A DNA stretch of 64,000 nt from an uncultured Clostridia bacterium (lineage in GTDB: Bacteria > Bacillota > Clostridia > Christensenellales > UBA1750), in NCBI GenBank assembly GCA_904393115.1, contig CAJFMX010000001.1:1-64000 (forward strand), read 5' to 3'. A program made the translations under genes and the position numbers. Below, one piece after another: positions 31,297 to 43,367 of the stretch. How positions within the stretch are numbered: the first letter of the stretch is position 1; each line of letters starts with the position of its first letter. Under the pieces are notes generated by a model that did not search any database, was not told the DNA's origin, and worked only from the letters and a program-made list of their open reading frames with translations.

Positions 31297-33087
31297 ATGA
31301 TTCTCTCTGCGGAACACATCGCCAAGGCGTATCTGGGCAAGGTCCTGCTGCAGGACGCCTCGCTCTTCGTGGAAAAGGGCGACCGCATCGGCATACTCGG
31401 CCAGAACGGCGCGGGCAAGAGCACGCTGCTCAAGATGCTCGCCGGGCTGGAAAAACCGGACGCGGGCAAGATCACCCGCGGCGCGGGCGCGCGCATCTCG
31501 TACCTGCCGCAGAACCCGGAGTTTCCCAAGGGCGCGACGGTCGTGGAGGCCGTGTTCTCCGGCGTCTCGCCCAAGGAGCAGGAGCTGCGCGCCTATGAGG
31601 CCATGCGGATCCTGACGCGCCTGGGGTTTGCGGACGAGAACGCGCCCGCGGACACCCTCTCCGGCGGGCAGAAGAAAAAGCTCGCCCTGGCCGCGGCGCT
31701 GATCCGCCCCTGCGAGGCCCTGCTGCTGGACGAGCCGACCAACCACCTGGACACCGAGACCGCCGAGTGGCTGGAAAAGCAGCTCGCCGCCTTCTCCGGC
31801 GCGCTCCTGCTCGTCACGCACGACCGCTACTTCCTCGAGCGCGTGGCCAACCAGATCGTCGAGCTCGAGGGCGGCGCGCTCTATACCCACCCGGCGAACT
31901 ATTCCGCGTACCTCGAGCGCAAGGCCGAGCGCGAGGACATGGCCCGCGCCTCGGAGCGCAAGCGCCAGGCCATCCTGAAAAAGGAGCTCGCCTGGATGCA
32001 GCGCGGCGCCCGGGCCCGGAGCACCAAGGCCAAGGGCCGCATTGAGCGCTTTGAGCAGCTCTCCGCCGCGGAGGGCCCAAAGGAGCGCGAGGAGGTCCGG
32101 CTGCACGCCGCCTCTTCCCGCCTCGGCCGCAAGATCATCGAGATCGAGGGCCTCACAAAGGGCTTTGACGGCCGCACGCTCCTGCGCGACTTCTCCTATG
32201 TGCTCCTGCGGGACGACCGCGTCGGCATCGTCGGCCCGAACGGCTGCGGAAAGTCCACGCTGCTCCACCTGATCGAGGGCAGCCTGGCGCCGGACGCGGG
32301 CACGATCGTACGCGGGGACACGGTCCGGCTCGGCTGCTTTTCCCAGGACAACGCCGCCCTGCCGCCGGACGCGCGCGCCATCGACGTGGTCAAGGACGTG
32401 GCCCTTACGGTCGAGACGGACGAGGGCCGGCTCACCGCCACGCAGATGATGGAGCGCTTCCTCTTCCATGCGGACTTGCAGTACACGCCCGTCGCACGCC
32501 TCTCCGGCGGGGAAAAGCGGCGGTTGCAGCTGCTGACCGTGCTCATGGGCGCGCCGAACGTGCTCCTGCTGGACGAGCCCACGAACGACCTGGACGTGCA
32601 GACGCTGACGATCCTGGAGGACTATCTGGACGGCTTTGCCGGCGCGGTCGTCGCCGTCTCCCACGACCGCTACTTCCTGGACCGCATCGCCCAGCGCATC
32701 TTCGCCTACGAGGGGGAGGGCCGCATCCGCCAGTACCCCGGCGGGTACAGCGACTACGCCCGCCTGCGCGAGGAGGATGCGCGCGCGCAGGAGAAGCCTG
32801 CGCCGAAGAAGGCCGAGTCCCCGCGCGAGAAGCGGGAGAAGAAGGCCAAGTTCACCTTCCGCGAGCAGAAGGAGTTCGAGACCATCGACGCGGACGTCGA
32901 GCGCGCGGAGGCCGCCGTGCGCGGCATCGAGGCGCAGATGGAGGCCGCCCAGGCGGACTACGTCGAGCTGCAGCGCCTGACGCAGGAGCGGGAGCAGGCC
33001 CAGGCCGCGCTCGACGCGCTGACGGAGCGCTGGGTCTACCTCCACGACCTGTACGAGCGCATGGAGGCCGAGCAGCGCAATGGATGA
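31297..33087 (+). CDS. ABC-F family ATPase (Uup/YfmR-like)
   Basis: 596 residues with two ATP-binding cassettes and no membrane part. Walker A motifs are GQNGAGKS (35-42) and GPNGCGKS (313-320); signature motifs LSGGQKKKLALA and LSGGEKRRLQLL; Walker B LLDEPTNHLD and LLDEPTNDLD. The inter-domain linker contains ELAWMQRGARARSTKAKGRI and the C-terminus is a coiled coil after ~525, both typical of Uup-like proteins that act on stalled ribosomes. The ATG at 31297 has AAGGAGG upstream; the frame upstream runs through a tRNA and was rejected. Confidence 0.9.
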   Translation: MILSAEHIAKAYLGKVLLQDASLFVEKGDRIGILGQNGAGKSTLLKMLAGLEKPDAGKITRGAGARISYLPQNPEFPKGATVVEAVFSGVSPKEQELRAYEAMRILTRLGFADENAPADTLSGGQKKKLALAAALIRPCEALLLDEPTNHLDTETAEWLEKQLAAFSGALLLVTHDRYFLERVANQIVELEGGALYTHPANYSAYLERKAEREDMARASERKRQAILKKELAWMQRGARARSTKAKGRIERFEQLSAAEGPKEREEVRLHAASSRLGRKIIEIEGLTKGFDGRTLLRDFSYVLLRDDRVGIVGPNGCGKSTLLHLIEGSLAPDAGTIVRGDTVRLGCFSQDNAALPPDARAIDVVKDVALTVETDEGRLTATQMMERFLFHADLQYTPVARLSGGEKRRLQLLTVLMGAPNVLLLDEPTNDLDVQTLTILEDYLDGFAGAVVAVSHDRYFLDRIAQRIFAYEGEGRIRQYPGGYSDYARLREEDARAQEKPAPKKAESPREKREKKAKFTFREQKEFETIDADVERAEAAVRGIEAQMEAAQADYVELQRLTQEREQAQAALDALTERWVYLHDLYERMEAEQRNG

Positions 33088-34909
33088 GCGGGAGGTCTTA
33101 AAGCGCTACTTCGGCTACGACGCCTTCCGGCCCGGGCAGGGGGAGGTCGTCCGCGCGCTCCTGGAAGGGCGGGACGCGCTCTGCGTCATGCCCACCGGCG
33201 CGGGCAAGTCCCTGTGCTACCAGGTGCCGGCCCTGTTGCTGAGCGGGGTGACGCTGGTCGTCTCGCCCCTGATTTCGCTGATGAAGGACCAGGTGGCCGC
33301 CCTCAACCAGGCGGGCGTGCGCGCCGCATACCTGAATTCCTCGCTGACGCCCAGGCAGTTTGCCCTGGCGCTGGAGAATGCGCGCCAGGGCCTCTACCGG
33401 GTGATCTACGTCGCGCCCGAGCGCCTGGAGACGCCCGCCTTCCGGGACCTGTGCCGGGAGATCGCGGTGCCGCTGGTCGCCGTGGACGAGGCGCACTGCG
33501 TCTCCCAGTGGGGGCAGGACTTTCGGCCGAGCTACCTGCGCATCCGCGACTTTGTCGAGAGCCTGCCCGCGCGCCCGGCCCTCGGCGCTTTTACGGCCAC
33601 CGCCACGCCCGAGGTCCGGGACGACATCCGCGATCTGCTGGGCCTGCAGGACCCGTTCTGCGTCGCCACGGGCTTTGACCGGCCGAACCTGCGCTTTGCC
33701 GTGGAGAACGTGCCCCAGCGCGAAAAGACGAACGCTCTGCTGCGCCTGCTCCGGGAGCAGAAGGGGAGGAGCGGCATCGTCTATTGCCTGGCGCGGCGGA
33801 CTGTGGAGGAGGTCTGCGAGGCGCTGCGTGCGCGCGGCATCGCGGCGACGCGCTACCACGCGGGCCTGTCCGATGCCGAGCGCCGCCAGAATCAGGACGA
33901 CTTCCTGTACGACCGGGCGGAGGTGATGGTCGCCACGAACGCCTTCGGCATGGGCATCGACAAGTCCAACGTCGCCTTCGTCATCCACTACAACATGCCC
34001 AAGAACCTGGAGTCCTACTATCAGGAGGCGGGGCGCGCGGGCCGGGACGGGTCGAACGCGGTCTGCACCCTGCTCTACAGCGGGCAGGACGTCAGGCTCA
34101 ACGCCTTCCTGATCGAGAAGGAGGAGGAGAACCCGCTGCTCACCGAGGAGCAGGCCCGCGCCGTGCGCGAGGGCATGCGCGAAGGGCTGCGCCGCATGGC
34201 CCGCTACTGCACCACCGGGGACTGCCTGCGCGGCTACATCCTGCGCTATTTCGGGGAAAAGGCGGGGGAGCGCTGCGGGAACTGCTCCAACTGCGACGAG
34301 GAGAACCAAAGGACCGTGGATGCCAGCGAGGATGCGCGCGCCGCGATCCGGTGCGTACAGGAGCTGGGGGAGCGCTACGGCCGAACCCTCGTGCAGGAGG
34401 TTCTGCGCGGGAGCGGCGCTGCGCGCGTGCAGGCCCTGGGATTGCAGCACTGCGCGAGCTTTGGCGCGCTGCGCGGCCGCGCCCTGCCGGCGGTGCGCGC
34501 GCTGCTGGACGCGCTCCTGGACAAGGAGGCGCTGGTGAGTAGCGGCGGCGAATACCCCGTGCTCCGGCTCGGCCCCCGCGCGCAGGAGATCCTCGACGGC
34601 GCGCCCGTGCGCCTGCGCGGGCGGGACGAGGCGCAGCAGGAGGATGCGCCGCACCGGCGGCGCGATGCCCAGCGGGCGCCGGGCGGCGAAGCCGTGGACG
34701 AGGCGCTGCTGGCCGAGCTGAAGGCCCTGCGCAACCGCCTGGCCGCCGAGGCGCATGTCCCGGCGTACGTGGTCTTTTCCGACGCCACGCTGCGGGACAT
34801 GTGCGCAAAGCGCCCCGCGACCCCGGAAGAATTCCTCGAGGTTTCGGGCGTGGGCGAGTACAAGCTCCGGCGATACGGCAAGGAGTTCCTGCGCGTCCTG
34901 CGCCGCTGA
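33080..34909 (+). CDS. recQ: ATP-dependent DNA helicase RecQ
   Basis: 609 residues. Helicase core with Walker A MPTGAGKS (Lys43), DEAH (136-139), and FTATATPEVRDDI; helicase C half with YHAGLSDAERRQNQ and QEAGRAGRDG; zinc site CxnCxxCxxC in GDCLRGYILRYFGEKAGERC and GNCSNC; winged helix; HRDC-like domain at the C-terminus (LAELKALRNRLAAE onward). It unwinds recombination and replication intermediates. It overlaps the ABC-F gene by eight bases, implying coupling. Confidence 0.96.
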   Translation: MDEREVLKRYFGYDAFRPGQGEVVRALLEGRDALCVMPTGAGKSLCYQVPALLLSGVTLVVSPLISLMKDQVAALNQAGVRAAYLNSSLTPRQFALALENARQGLYRVIYVAPERLETPAFRDLCREIAVPLVAVDEAHCVSQWGQDFRPSYLRIRDFVESLPARPALGAFTATATPEVRDDIRDLLGLQDPFCVATGFDRPNLRFAVENVPQREKTNALLRLLREQKGRSGIVYCLARRTVEEVCEALRARGIAATRYHAGLSDAERRQNQDDFLYDRAEVMVATNAFGMGIDKSNVAFVIHYNMPKNLESYYQEAGRAGRDGSNAVCTLLYSGQDVRLNAFLIEKEEENPLLTEEQARAVREGMREGLRRMARYCTTGDCLRGYILRYFGEKAGERCGNCSNCDEENQRTVDASEDARAAIRCVQELGERYGRTLVQEVLRGSGAARVQALGLQHCASFGALRGRALPAVRALLDALLDKEALVSSGGEYPVLRLGPRAQEILDGAPVRLRGRDEAQQEDAPHRRRDAQRAPGGEAVDEALLAELKALRNRLAAEAHVPAYVVFSDATLRDMCAKRPATPEEFLEVSGVGEYKLRRYGKEFLRVLRR

Positions 34910-34943
34910 AGCCACGCCCCACCCCGTCTGCCCTCGACGCAGA

Positions 34944-35039
34944 GAAACGAGCAGCCCCTCCCCCAAAATGGGGGAAGGGCTGCTCGTTTCTCCGGCCCCC
35001 CAGAGCGCGCGGGCCTGCCAAGGCAGACCCGCGCGCTCT
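34944..35039. terminator. Two hairpins between recQ and the convergent peptidase gene
   Basis: AAACGAGCAGCCC (34945-34957)/GGGCTGCTCGTTT (34977-34989) also carries inner CCCCC/GGGGG pairing; a second stem-loop is AGAGCGCGCGGG/CCCGCGCGCTCT (35002-35039). T-runs are short, so their terminator strength is uncertain, but the location between convergent genes fits a bidirectional stop. Confidence 0.6.
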
Positions 35040-35058
35040 GTGCGGCCGGGGCGTCTGC

Positions 35059-36093
35059 TCAACCGGAGACGAAGGCGGCCAGCAGCTTGAGCGTGTTGTC
35101 CAGGCCGGAGACGTGCGTGCGCTCGTAGCCGTGGGAGGCAAAGACCCCCGGGCCGATCAGCGCGTGGCGGAAGTTATGGCCGGAGAACAGGGAGGCGTCC
35201 GCGTCCGAGGCGTACATGGGGTAGACGTCCACCGCATACTTCAGGTTGTTGTCCTTGGCCAGCTCGATCAGGCGGCCGGTCATCTCGTAGTTGTAGGGCC
35301 CGCGGCTGTCCTTGGCGCAGATGGAGACCATCGTCTCGTCGCAGGTGAGGTCGTCGCCCACGCAGCCCATGTCCACGGAGAGGATGTCCTCGACGTCCTC
35401 GGGCAGGCCCGCGCAGCAGCCGTGGCCCACCTCCTCGTGCACGGTGAAGACCAGGTAGATCTTGCGCGAGAGCGTGAGGTCCGAGGAGGCTGCCATCTTC
35501 GCCAGGGCCAGCAGCACGGAGGCGGAGGCCTTGTCGTCCAGGTGGCGGCTCTTGATGTAGCCCGAGGGCGTGTGCACCGCGCGCGGGTCCAGGGAGATGA
35601 AGTCGCCCACCTCGATGCCCAGGGTGCGCACTTCGTCCTTGGAGGAGACGTTCTCGTCCAGCACGACCTCCAGCGTCGTGTCCCCGCGCGTGACGGCCGG
35701 GATGTCCTTGTAGACGTGGGAGGCGGGCGTGGTCAGGTAAAAGGTGCCCGTGTAGGTCCGGCCGTCCCGCGTGTGGACGACGCAGGTCTCGTTTTCGAGG
35801 TTGTTGTCCGGGTATCCGCCGATCTGCGTATAGCGCAGGCGGCCGTTGGGCTTGATGGAGCGCACCATCGCGCCGAGCGTGTCCACGTGCGCCGCGACGA
35901 CCAGGGGATGGCCCTGCCCGCCGATGCAGCAGACCACGTTGCCCTTGTGCGTCGTATACGGCGCAAAACCGTAGCCGGACAGCACGTCCATCAGGTACGC
36001 CGATGCGATGTGCGTAAAGCCGGAGGGGCTGGGGATGTTGACCAGTTTCATCAGGTGGTCGACGGCCACCGTCGTATAGGGATGCATGTTCAT
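35059..36093 (-). CDS. M42-family metallo-aminopeptidase
   Basis: 344 residues. Dinuclear metal and catalytic residues lie in VVAAHVDTLGAMV, LDDKASASVLL, VHEEVGHGCC and SVDMGC, with the last histidine in SHGYERTHVSG. M42 enzymes form large tetrahedral complexes that trim peptides in the cytosol. The start at 36093 (MNMHPYTTV) follows AGGAAG; the longer frame upstream lacks a ribosome site. Confidence 0.92.
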   Translation of the reverse strand: MNMHPYTTVAVDHLMKLVNIPSPSGFTHIASAYLMDVLSGYGFAPYTTHKGNVVCCIGGQGHPLVVAAHVDTLGAMVRSIKPNGRLRYTQIGGYPDNNLENETCVVHTRDGRTYTGTFYLTTPASHVYKDIPAVTRGDTTLEVVLDENVSSKDEVRTLGIEVGDFISLDPRAVHTPSGYIKSRHLDDKASASVLLALAKMAASSDLTLSRKIYLVFTVHEEVGHGCCAGLPEDVEDILSVDMGCVGDDLTCDETMVSICAKDSRGPYNYEMTGRLIELAKDNNLKYAVDVYPMYASDADASLFSGHNFRHALIGPGVFASHGYERTHVSGLDNTLKLLAAFVSG

Positions 36094-36136
36094 CGCTCTT
36101 TCTTCCTTCCGCAAACATAGATTCCCCATAAGAGGG

Positions 36137-36172
36137 AAAAACCCGAAGTTCCTCTATGGAGATTCGGGTTTT
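36137..36172 (-). terminator. Minus-strand terminator after the hemolysin III family gene
   Basis: Arms AACCCGAA and TTCGGGTT flank a 15-base loop; on the minus strand the stem is followed by five Ts. Confidence 0.7.
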
Positions 36173-36210
36173 CAACGGGGTTTTCCTTCTTTTTGGGGCG
36201 AATTTTTCGC

Positions 36211-36855
36211 TCAGACCACAAAGACGTAGATCAGGACGTAGAAGCACGCGGAGCCGAGCAGGATGAAGACGTGGAAGAGCTCGTGAAAGCCGAAATACCG
36301 GCTGCGGATCGGCGGAAACTTGAGCGCGTAGAACACGCCGCCCACCGTGTACACCGCGCCGCCGCCGAAGAGCCAGCCCAGCGCCGCCGGGGGCAGCCGG
36401 TGCGTCAGCGGCCAGAGAGCGATCAGCGCGGCCCAGCCCATGGCGATGTAAAACACGGTGTAGAGCCAGCGCGGCGCGTCCATCCAGAAGATCTTGAGGA
36501 AGAGTCCGGCCAGCGCGCAGCCCCACACGATGCCGAACAGCACCCAGCCCCACGCGCCGCGCAGCGTCAGAAGGCACAGCGGCGTGTACGTCCCCGCGAT
36601 GAGCAGGAAGATCAGGATGTGGTCGATGCGGCGGAGGACGTTGTGCACGCGCTCGGAGACGTAGAACAGATGGTAGGCGGTGCTGGCCGCGTAGAGCCCG
36701 ATCATCGTCGCACCGAAGACGGCGTAGCTCACGACGTGCCAAGGGGAGAGCGCCGCGCCCTTGAGGAGAAGCGCCACCGTTCCCACGATGGCCAGCACAC
36801 AGCCCAGCGCATGCAGCCCGGCGCTGACCAGGTCCTTTTCTCGGTTAAACGTCAT
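36211..36855 (-). CDS. Hemolysin III / TrhA family membrane protein
   Basis: 214 residues with seven hydrophobic segments. Family metal-binding positions are seen in YAASTAYHLFYVSE, RRIDHILIFLLIAGTYTP and FGFHELFHVFILLG (PAQR-type Ser-His-Asp-His pattern). Bacterial members affect membrane lipid homeostasis; true haemolysis is not implied. The ATG at 36855 is six bases after GAGGTG; a GTG three codons upstream is an alternative that would overlap that site. Confidence 0.88.
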   Translation of the reverse strand: MTFNREKDLVSAGLHALGCVLAIVGTVALLLKGAALSPWHVVSYAVFGATMIGLYAASTAYHLFYVSERVHNVLRRIDHILIFLLIAGTYTPLCLLTLRGAWGWVLFGIVWGCALAGLFLKIFWMDAPRWLYTVFYIAMGWAALIALWPLTHRLPPAALGWLFGGGAVYTVGGVFYALKFPPIRSRYFGFHELFHVFILLGSACFYVLIYVFVV

Positions 36856-36975
36856 GACGATCACCTCTACATCTAGTTTTTGATATTATATAATGCGAAG
36901 AGGAAAATTGCAATAGCGAATTTTGAAAAAAGAGGGCGAGCCCTGGAGCGCACCTCCGGAGCTCGCGGCGGGTAC

Positions 36976-37013
36976 AAAAAAAGGGCAGGGGAGCGGTTGC
37001 TCGCCCTGCCCGG
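36976..37013 (-). terminator. Minus-strand terminator after hpf
   Basis: GGGCAGGG (36983-36990) pairs with CCCTGCCC (37004-37011); on the minus strand seven Ts follow. Confidence 0.88.
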
Positions 37014-37026
37014 TGCGTCAAAAGCC

Positions 37027-37545
37027 TTATTCGGGGATCAGCACGCCGTAGTTCCCGTCCTGACGGGTGTAGACCAGGCAGATCTGATCCGAGGTCTTGT
37101 CGCGGAAGAGGAAGAAGGTGTGGCCCAGCATCTCCATCTGGGAGATGGCCTCGTCCACGTCCATGGCGTCCACGCGGAAGCGCTTGGTGCGCACCACCTG
37201 GGGAACGGCCTCCTCCTCGGGAAGGAAGACCTCGATGGGGTCCGCGTCGCGCTTCATGCGCTTGGCCAGGCGCGTGCGGTGCTTGCGGATCTGGCCTTCG
37301 AGCTTGCTGAGAACGCTGTCGATGGAGACGTACATGTCGCCTGTGGTCTCCTCGGCGCGGAGGATCTCGCCCGGCAGCGGGATCGTGATCTCACAGGTGA
37401 AGCGGTGGCGCTCCATGCTCAAACGGACCTGCGCTTCGATCTCGTCGCCAAAATAGCGATCCAGCTTGCCCACCTTCTTGTTGACGTAGTTCGCAACGGA
37501 GGGCGAGAGGGTCATCATGTTGCGCACGGTGATGTTGATCCGCAT
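37027..37545 (-). CDS. hpf: Long-form ribosome hibernation promoting factor
   Basis: 172 residues. The N-terminal ~100 residues are the S30AE fold (MRINITVRNMM, KLDRYFG, GDMYVSIDSVLSKLEGQI), and the C-terminal ~60 residues (VVRTKRFRVDAMDVDEAI, MLGHTFFLFRD) are the dimerisation domain that joins two 70S ribosomes into 100S particles. AAAGGAGG precedes the ATG. In many Firmicutes hpf is next to secA and prfB; here it lies nearby but on the opposite strand. Confidence 0.95.
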   Translation of the reverse strand: MRINITVRNMMTLSPSVANYVNKKVGKLDRYFGDEIEAQVRLSMERHRFTCEITIPLPGEILRAEETTGDMYVSIDSVLSKLEGQIRKHRTRLAKRMKRDADPIEVFLPEEEAVPQVVRTKRFRVDAMDVDEAISQMEMLGHTFFLFRDKTSDQICLVYTRQDGNYGVLIPE

Positions 37546-37661
37546 AAATCCAACCTCCTTTATCGCCCGCGGGGCGTAGTTTCTGTCCCCTCGCGGGTAC
37601 AGTTCAGAGGTTCGACACCCATGCGCGTTTCTCCTGCAAGAAATATGAAGAAATTTTTACG

Positions 37662-39533
37662 TCATTTTAACGAATAAATCGTGACCTCGTCGTTGGCGTA
37701 GACCACCGGCAGGTCCGCGAACAGCGAGGGGTCCGCGCCCATGGAGAGCTCGTGCCAGGAGAGGACCACGTGCGTGACGCCGTACTTGCCGGCGAGCGAT
37801 TCCAGCGCGCCCTCCTGCGTGTACATGGCGCGCACGTCCGCGGCGCGGTCCGTGTCGTAGACGCCGTGGAAGTAGAGGAACGTCGGCGACCCCTGGACGA
37901 TGGTCTGTCCCGCCAGGGAGGCGAAGGGGTTGTTGTGCTCGTCCGCCGTGAGCAGCACGGCGTCGTCCGGCAGGTTTTCGCGCGCGAACTGCGCCGCCTC
38001 CACCATGCCGTCCGAGAAGAGCTCGTAGTCCGAGACCACCTCCCGCGCGAGCGTCAGCGCGCCGGAGACCGTCCCGGCAAAGACCACCGCCGCGCCCATG
38101 AGCGCCCGGCCCCGCATGCCCCGCAGCTTGTGGTACATCGTGCTAAGGAACGAGGCGACAAGGCTGCAGCTGATCATGTGCACCACGAAGAGCAGCTTGT
38201 TGTTGTCGTAGTTGTTGGGCTGGAAGACGATGAACTCGCACACCACCCACAGCGGCAGCGCGCAGAGCCAGAAGCCCCGCAGCCGCTTCTCCGAGAGCAG
38301 CGCAAAGGGCAGCAGCAGGAAGACCACGCCGATGTTCTTGATGTAGAACCACAGGTAGGGGTCCTCCTGGTTGACCCAGTTGAAGGAGAGGTGCAGAAAG
38401 CCCGCGTTGTCCGCCTGCGCGAAGGTGAACTTCCACAGCTGCGGAAGCGCGAGAACCGCGGCCAGCAGCGCGTAGGGCACGAACTTCTTCCAGAGCCGGG
38501 CGTCCAGGAAGAGCTGGCGCACGAACACGCCGGCGGACAGGACGAACAGCGCCAGGAACGAGTGCGTGTGCAGGAGCGGCAACCCGCCCGCGAGAACCCC
38601 GAGGTACGGGGCGTACTTCCACTCGCCCGCAAAGGCCATGCGGTAGAGCAGGTACAGGCAGGGCAGCAGGATGGACCAACCAAAGAGCGTCGCGCGCTGG
38701 GGGATCAGCAGGTCCGCGATGGGGTTGACCCAGAGCACGTTCTCGTTGGCGTTGTTGGTGGGCGTTTCGTAGTAGGCCGTGAAGATCCGCGTAAAATTGG
38801 AAGGATCGCTGCGCGCGCCGTCCAGGAAGTACCACAGCGCGATGCCGCCGCCCAGGAAGAACAGGACAAAGGCCAGGCAGGCGCGCTTTTCGCTCTGCAA
38901 AAAGCGGCGCATCCACACAAAGTACCAGGAAAACACCGCGTACAGCGCCAAGACCATGGGCAGGATGTAGGCAAAGCGCAGGTCCGCCCCCAGCAGAAGA
39001 TAGGTCGAGGAGATGCTGTCGCACAGGAAGGGATAGCCCATCTGCACGCCCGCTTCGATCGGGTAGAGCGGCGGGAAGACGCCGTTGCGCGCGATGGAGG
39101 TGATGAAGGAGAGGTGCATGCTCATGTCCCCGTAGCAGGACTGGCCCGTGTGCAGCGCGCCGTCCACGGGCCGCAGGACGTGCGTGTAGAGCAGCACGGC
39201 GCTGAGCAGCAGCGCCGGGACGACGCAGAAGGCGTGCAGCTTTGCGCTCCGCGCGTCCGTGCGAAGGGACGCGGGCCTGCGCCGGAAGACGGGCGGCAGC
39301 GCGCACGGAAGGACGAACAGCGCAAGGCCCAGGACCTGGCTCAGGAGCGTGAACCCGAGCAGGAAGGAGAAGAGGGCCGGCAGCCACATCTGCGCAAAGA
39401 GCGCAAGGCTTGCGCCGGCTGCGGCCCGCGTGAGGTTGTCCTCGCGGGGCAGGAGGAGCCAGGCGTAGCGAAGCCCCGCCGCAAGATACGCCGCAAGGTA
39501 GAGAACCGAAAGGACATTTCCGAGAAATTGCAT
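37662..39533 (-). CDS. Large polytopic membrane protein, possible GT-C glycosyltransferase
   Basis: 623 residues with a dozen or more hydrophobic segments in the first ~510 residues and a soluble C-terminal domain of about 110 residues. An extracytoplasmic loop after the early membrane segments holds GDMSMHLSFITSIARNGVFP, an acidic loop in the position used by GT-C lipid-linked sugar transferases. I infer a surface-glycan role; no closer assignment can be made. The start at 39533 has GGGAGG twelve bases upstream, rather far; the frame is open further upstream. Confidence 0.65.
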   Translation of the reverse strand: MQFLGNVLSVLYLAAYLAAGLRYAWLLLPREDNLTRAAAGASLALFAQMWLPALFSFLLGFTLLSQVLGLALFVLPCALPPVFRRRPASLRTDARSAKLHAFCVVPALLLSAVLLYTHVLRPVDGALHTGQSCYGDMSMHLSFITSIARNGVFPPLYPIEAGVQMGYPFLCDSISSTYLLLGADLRFAYILPMVLALYAVFSWYFVWMRRFLQSEKRACLAFVLFFLGGGIALWYFLDGARSDPSNFTRIFTAYYETPTNNANENVLWVNPIADLLIPQRATLFGWSILLPCLYLLYRMAFAGEWKYAPYLGVLAGGLPLLHTHSFLALFVLSAGVFVRQLFLDARLWKKFVPYALLAAVLALPQLWKFTFAQADNAGFLHLSFNWVNQEDPYLWFYIKNIGVVFLLLPFALLSEKRLRGFWLCALPLWVVCEFIVFQPNNYDNNKLLFVVHMISCSLVASFLSTMYHKLRGMRGRALMGAAVVFAGTVSGALTLAREVVSDYELFSDGMVEAAQFARENLPDDAVLLTADEHNNPFASLAGQTIVQGSPTFLYFHGVYDTDRAADVRAMYTQEGALESLAGKYGVTHVVLSWHELSMGADPSLFADLPVVYANDEVTIYSLK

Positions 39534-39640
39534 GGAAAAAAGAACCTCCCAAAGCGTGCGGGCGGGGCGTTCCGCCCGCCGCCGCGCAAAAAACGCGGCG
39601 AAATTTAACCAGGAAGAGTATACCATACCCCCGGAAAAAC

Positions 39641-39669
39641 TTGAAGTCGGCAGGGGAAAATGTTACAAT
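39641..39669 (+). promoter_or_regulatory. Promoter of secA
   Basis: TTGAAG (39641-39646), 17-base spacer, TACAAT (39664-39669). Confidence 0.75.
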
Positions 39670-39758
39670 CAGTGCGATAGGGTCGTTTATCCTTGGGACC
39701 CAGCGCGGGAAAACCGCGGTTTTGCTTTCGAAAAATGCATGGCTTTGGAGGATAGACA

Positions 39759-42551
<2,793 letters not shown>

Positions 42552-42571
42552 GAAAACCGCATCGCTTTCCG

Positions 42572-42602
42572 GCAGGACGGGAGAACAACCGCCCTGCCTT
42601 TC
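42572..42602 (+). terminator. Weak terminator after secA
   Basis: GGCAGG-A-CGG pairs with CCG-C-CCTGCC with one mismatch and is followed by TTTCCC. It could let some transcription continue into the next gene. Confidence 0.5.
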
Positions 42603-42633
42603 CCTGCAAGGAGAGACAAAGGAGAAGACCAGC

Positions 42634-43275
42634 ATGAAGATTCAGGCCGTACTCTACGACATGGACGGCACGCTCCTGGACACGGAAAAGCTGCACAAGA
42701 TGGCTTGGACGCAGTGCGCCGCGCAGCGCGGGGTCGTCATCGGCCCCGAGTTTTACCAGGGCGCGATGGGCCGCAACCTCCAGCGCGTTTTCGCCCTGCT
42801 GCGCGAGCTCTACCCGAACATCGGCGACACGCAGACCCTCTACGAGGAGAAGGAGGCGGTCTGCCGCGCGTGGATGGACGAGCACGGCGTGCCCGTCCTG
42901 CCGGGCGCGCACGAGGCGCTGGGCGCCCTCGGCGCGCGGGGCGTGCGCCAGTGCGTGTGCACCTCCACTTCGCGGGACAGCGCGGAAAGGACCCTTGCGG
43001 CCGCGGGCCTTCTATCCAAGATCGACGCGCTCGTCTGCGGGGACGACATCGAGCGCTCCAAGCCCGACCCGCAGATCTTCCTGCGCGGCGCGCAGAAGCT
43101 CGGCGTGCCGATCGAGCGCTGCGCCGTCGTCGAGGACGCGCCCGCGGGGATCGCGGCGGGCCTGGCCTCCGGCGCGCGCGTGTTCTGCGTGCCCGGCCTG
43201 CTCGAGATCCCGGCGGAAGACCTTGCGCGCTGCACGCGCATCGGCAGCCTGTGGGACCTTGCGGACCGGATCTAA
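42634..43275 (+). CDS. HAD-superfamily hydrolase, beta-phosphoglucomutase/phosphatase-like
   Basis: 213 residues. Motif I is DMDGTLLDT (Asp9, Asp11), motif II CTSTSR, the Lys in ERSKPDPQIF, and motif IV VVEDAPAGIAAG. The cap domain after motif I places it in subfamily I with PGM-like enzymes and phosphatases; the substrate is unknown. AAAGGAG lies upstream of the ATG. Confidence 0.9.
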   Translation: MKIQAVLYDMDGTLLDTEKLHKMAWTQCAAQRGVVIGPEFYQGAMGRNLQRVFALLRELYPNIGDTQTLYEEKEAVCRAWMDEHGVPVLPGAHEALGALGARGVRQCVCTSTSRDSAERTLAAAGLLSKIDALVCGDDIERSKPDPQIFLRGAQKLGVPIERCAVVEDAPAGIAAGLASGARVFCVPGLLEIPAEDLARCTRIGSLWDLADRI

Positions 43276-43284
43276 GGCGCGGCG

Positions 43285-43313
43285 TTGCCAAATGCAGGAA
43301 AACCCGCTATAAT
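43285..43313 (+). promoter_or_regulatory. Promoter of prfB
   Basis: TTGCCA (43285-43290), 17-base spacer, TATAAT (43308-43313). Confidence 0.8.
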
Positions 43314-43367
43314 GGAGAGGATTGAAACCGAAGCGGAGGAGTTTTCGGAAAAAGGGAGTTTTGCAAG

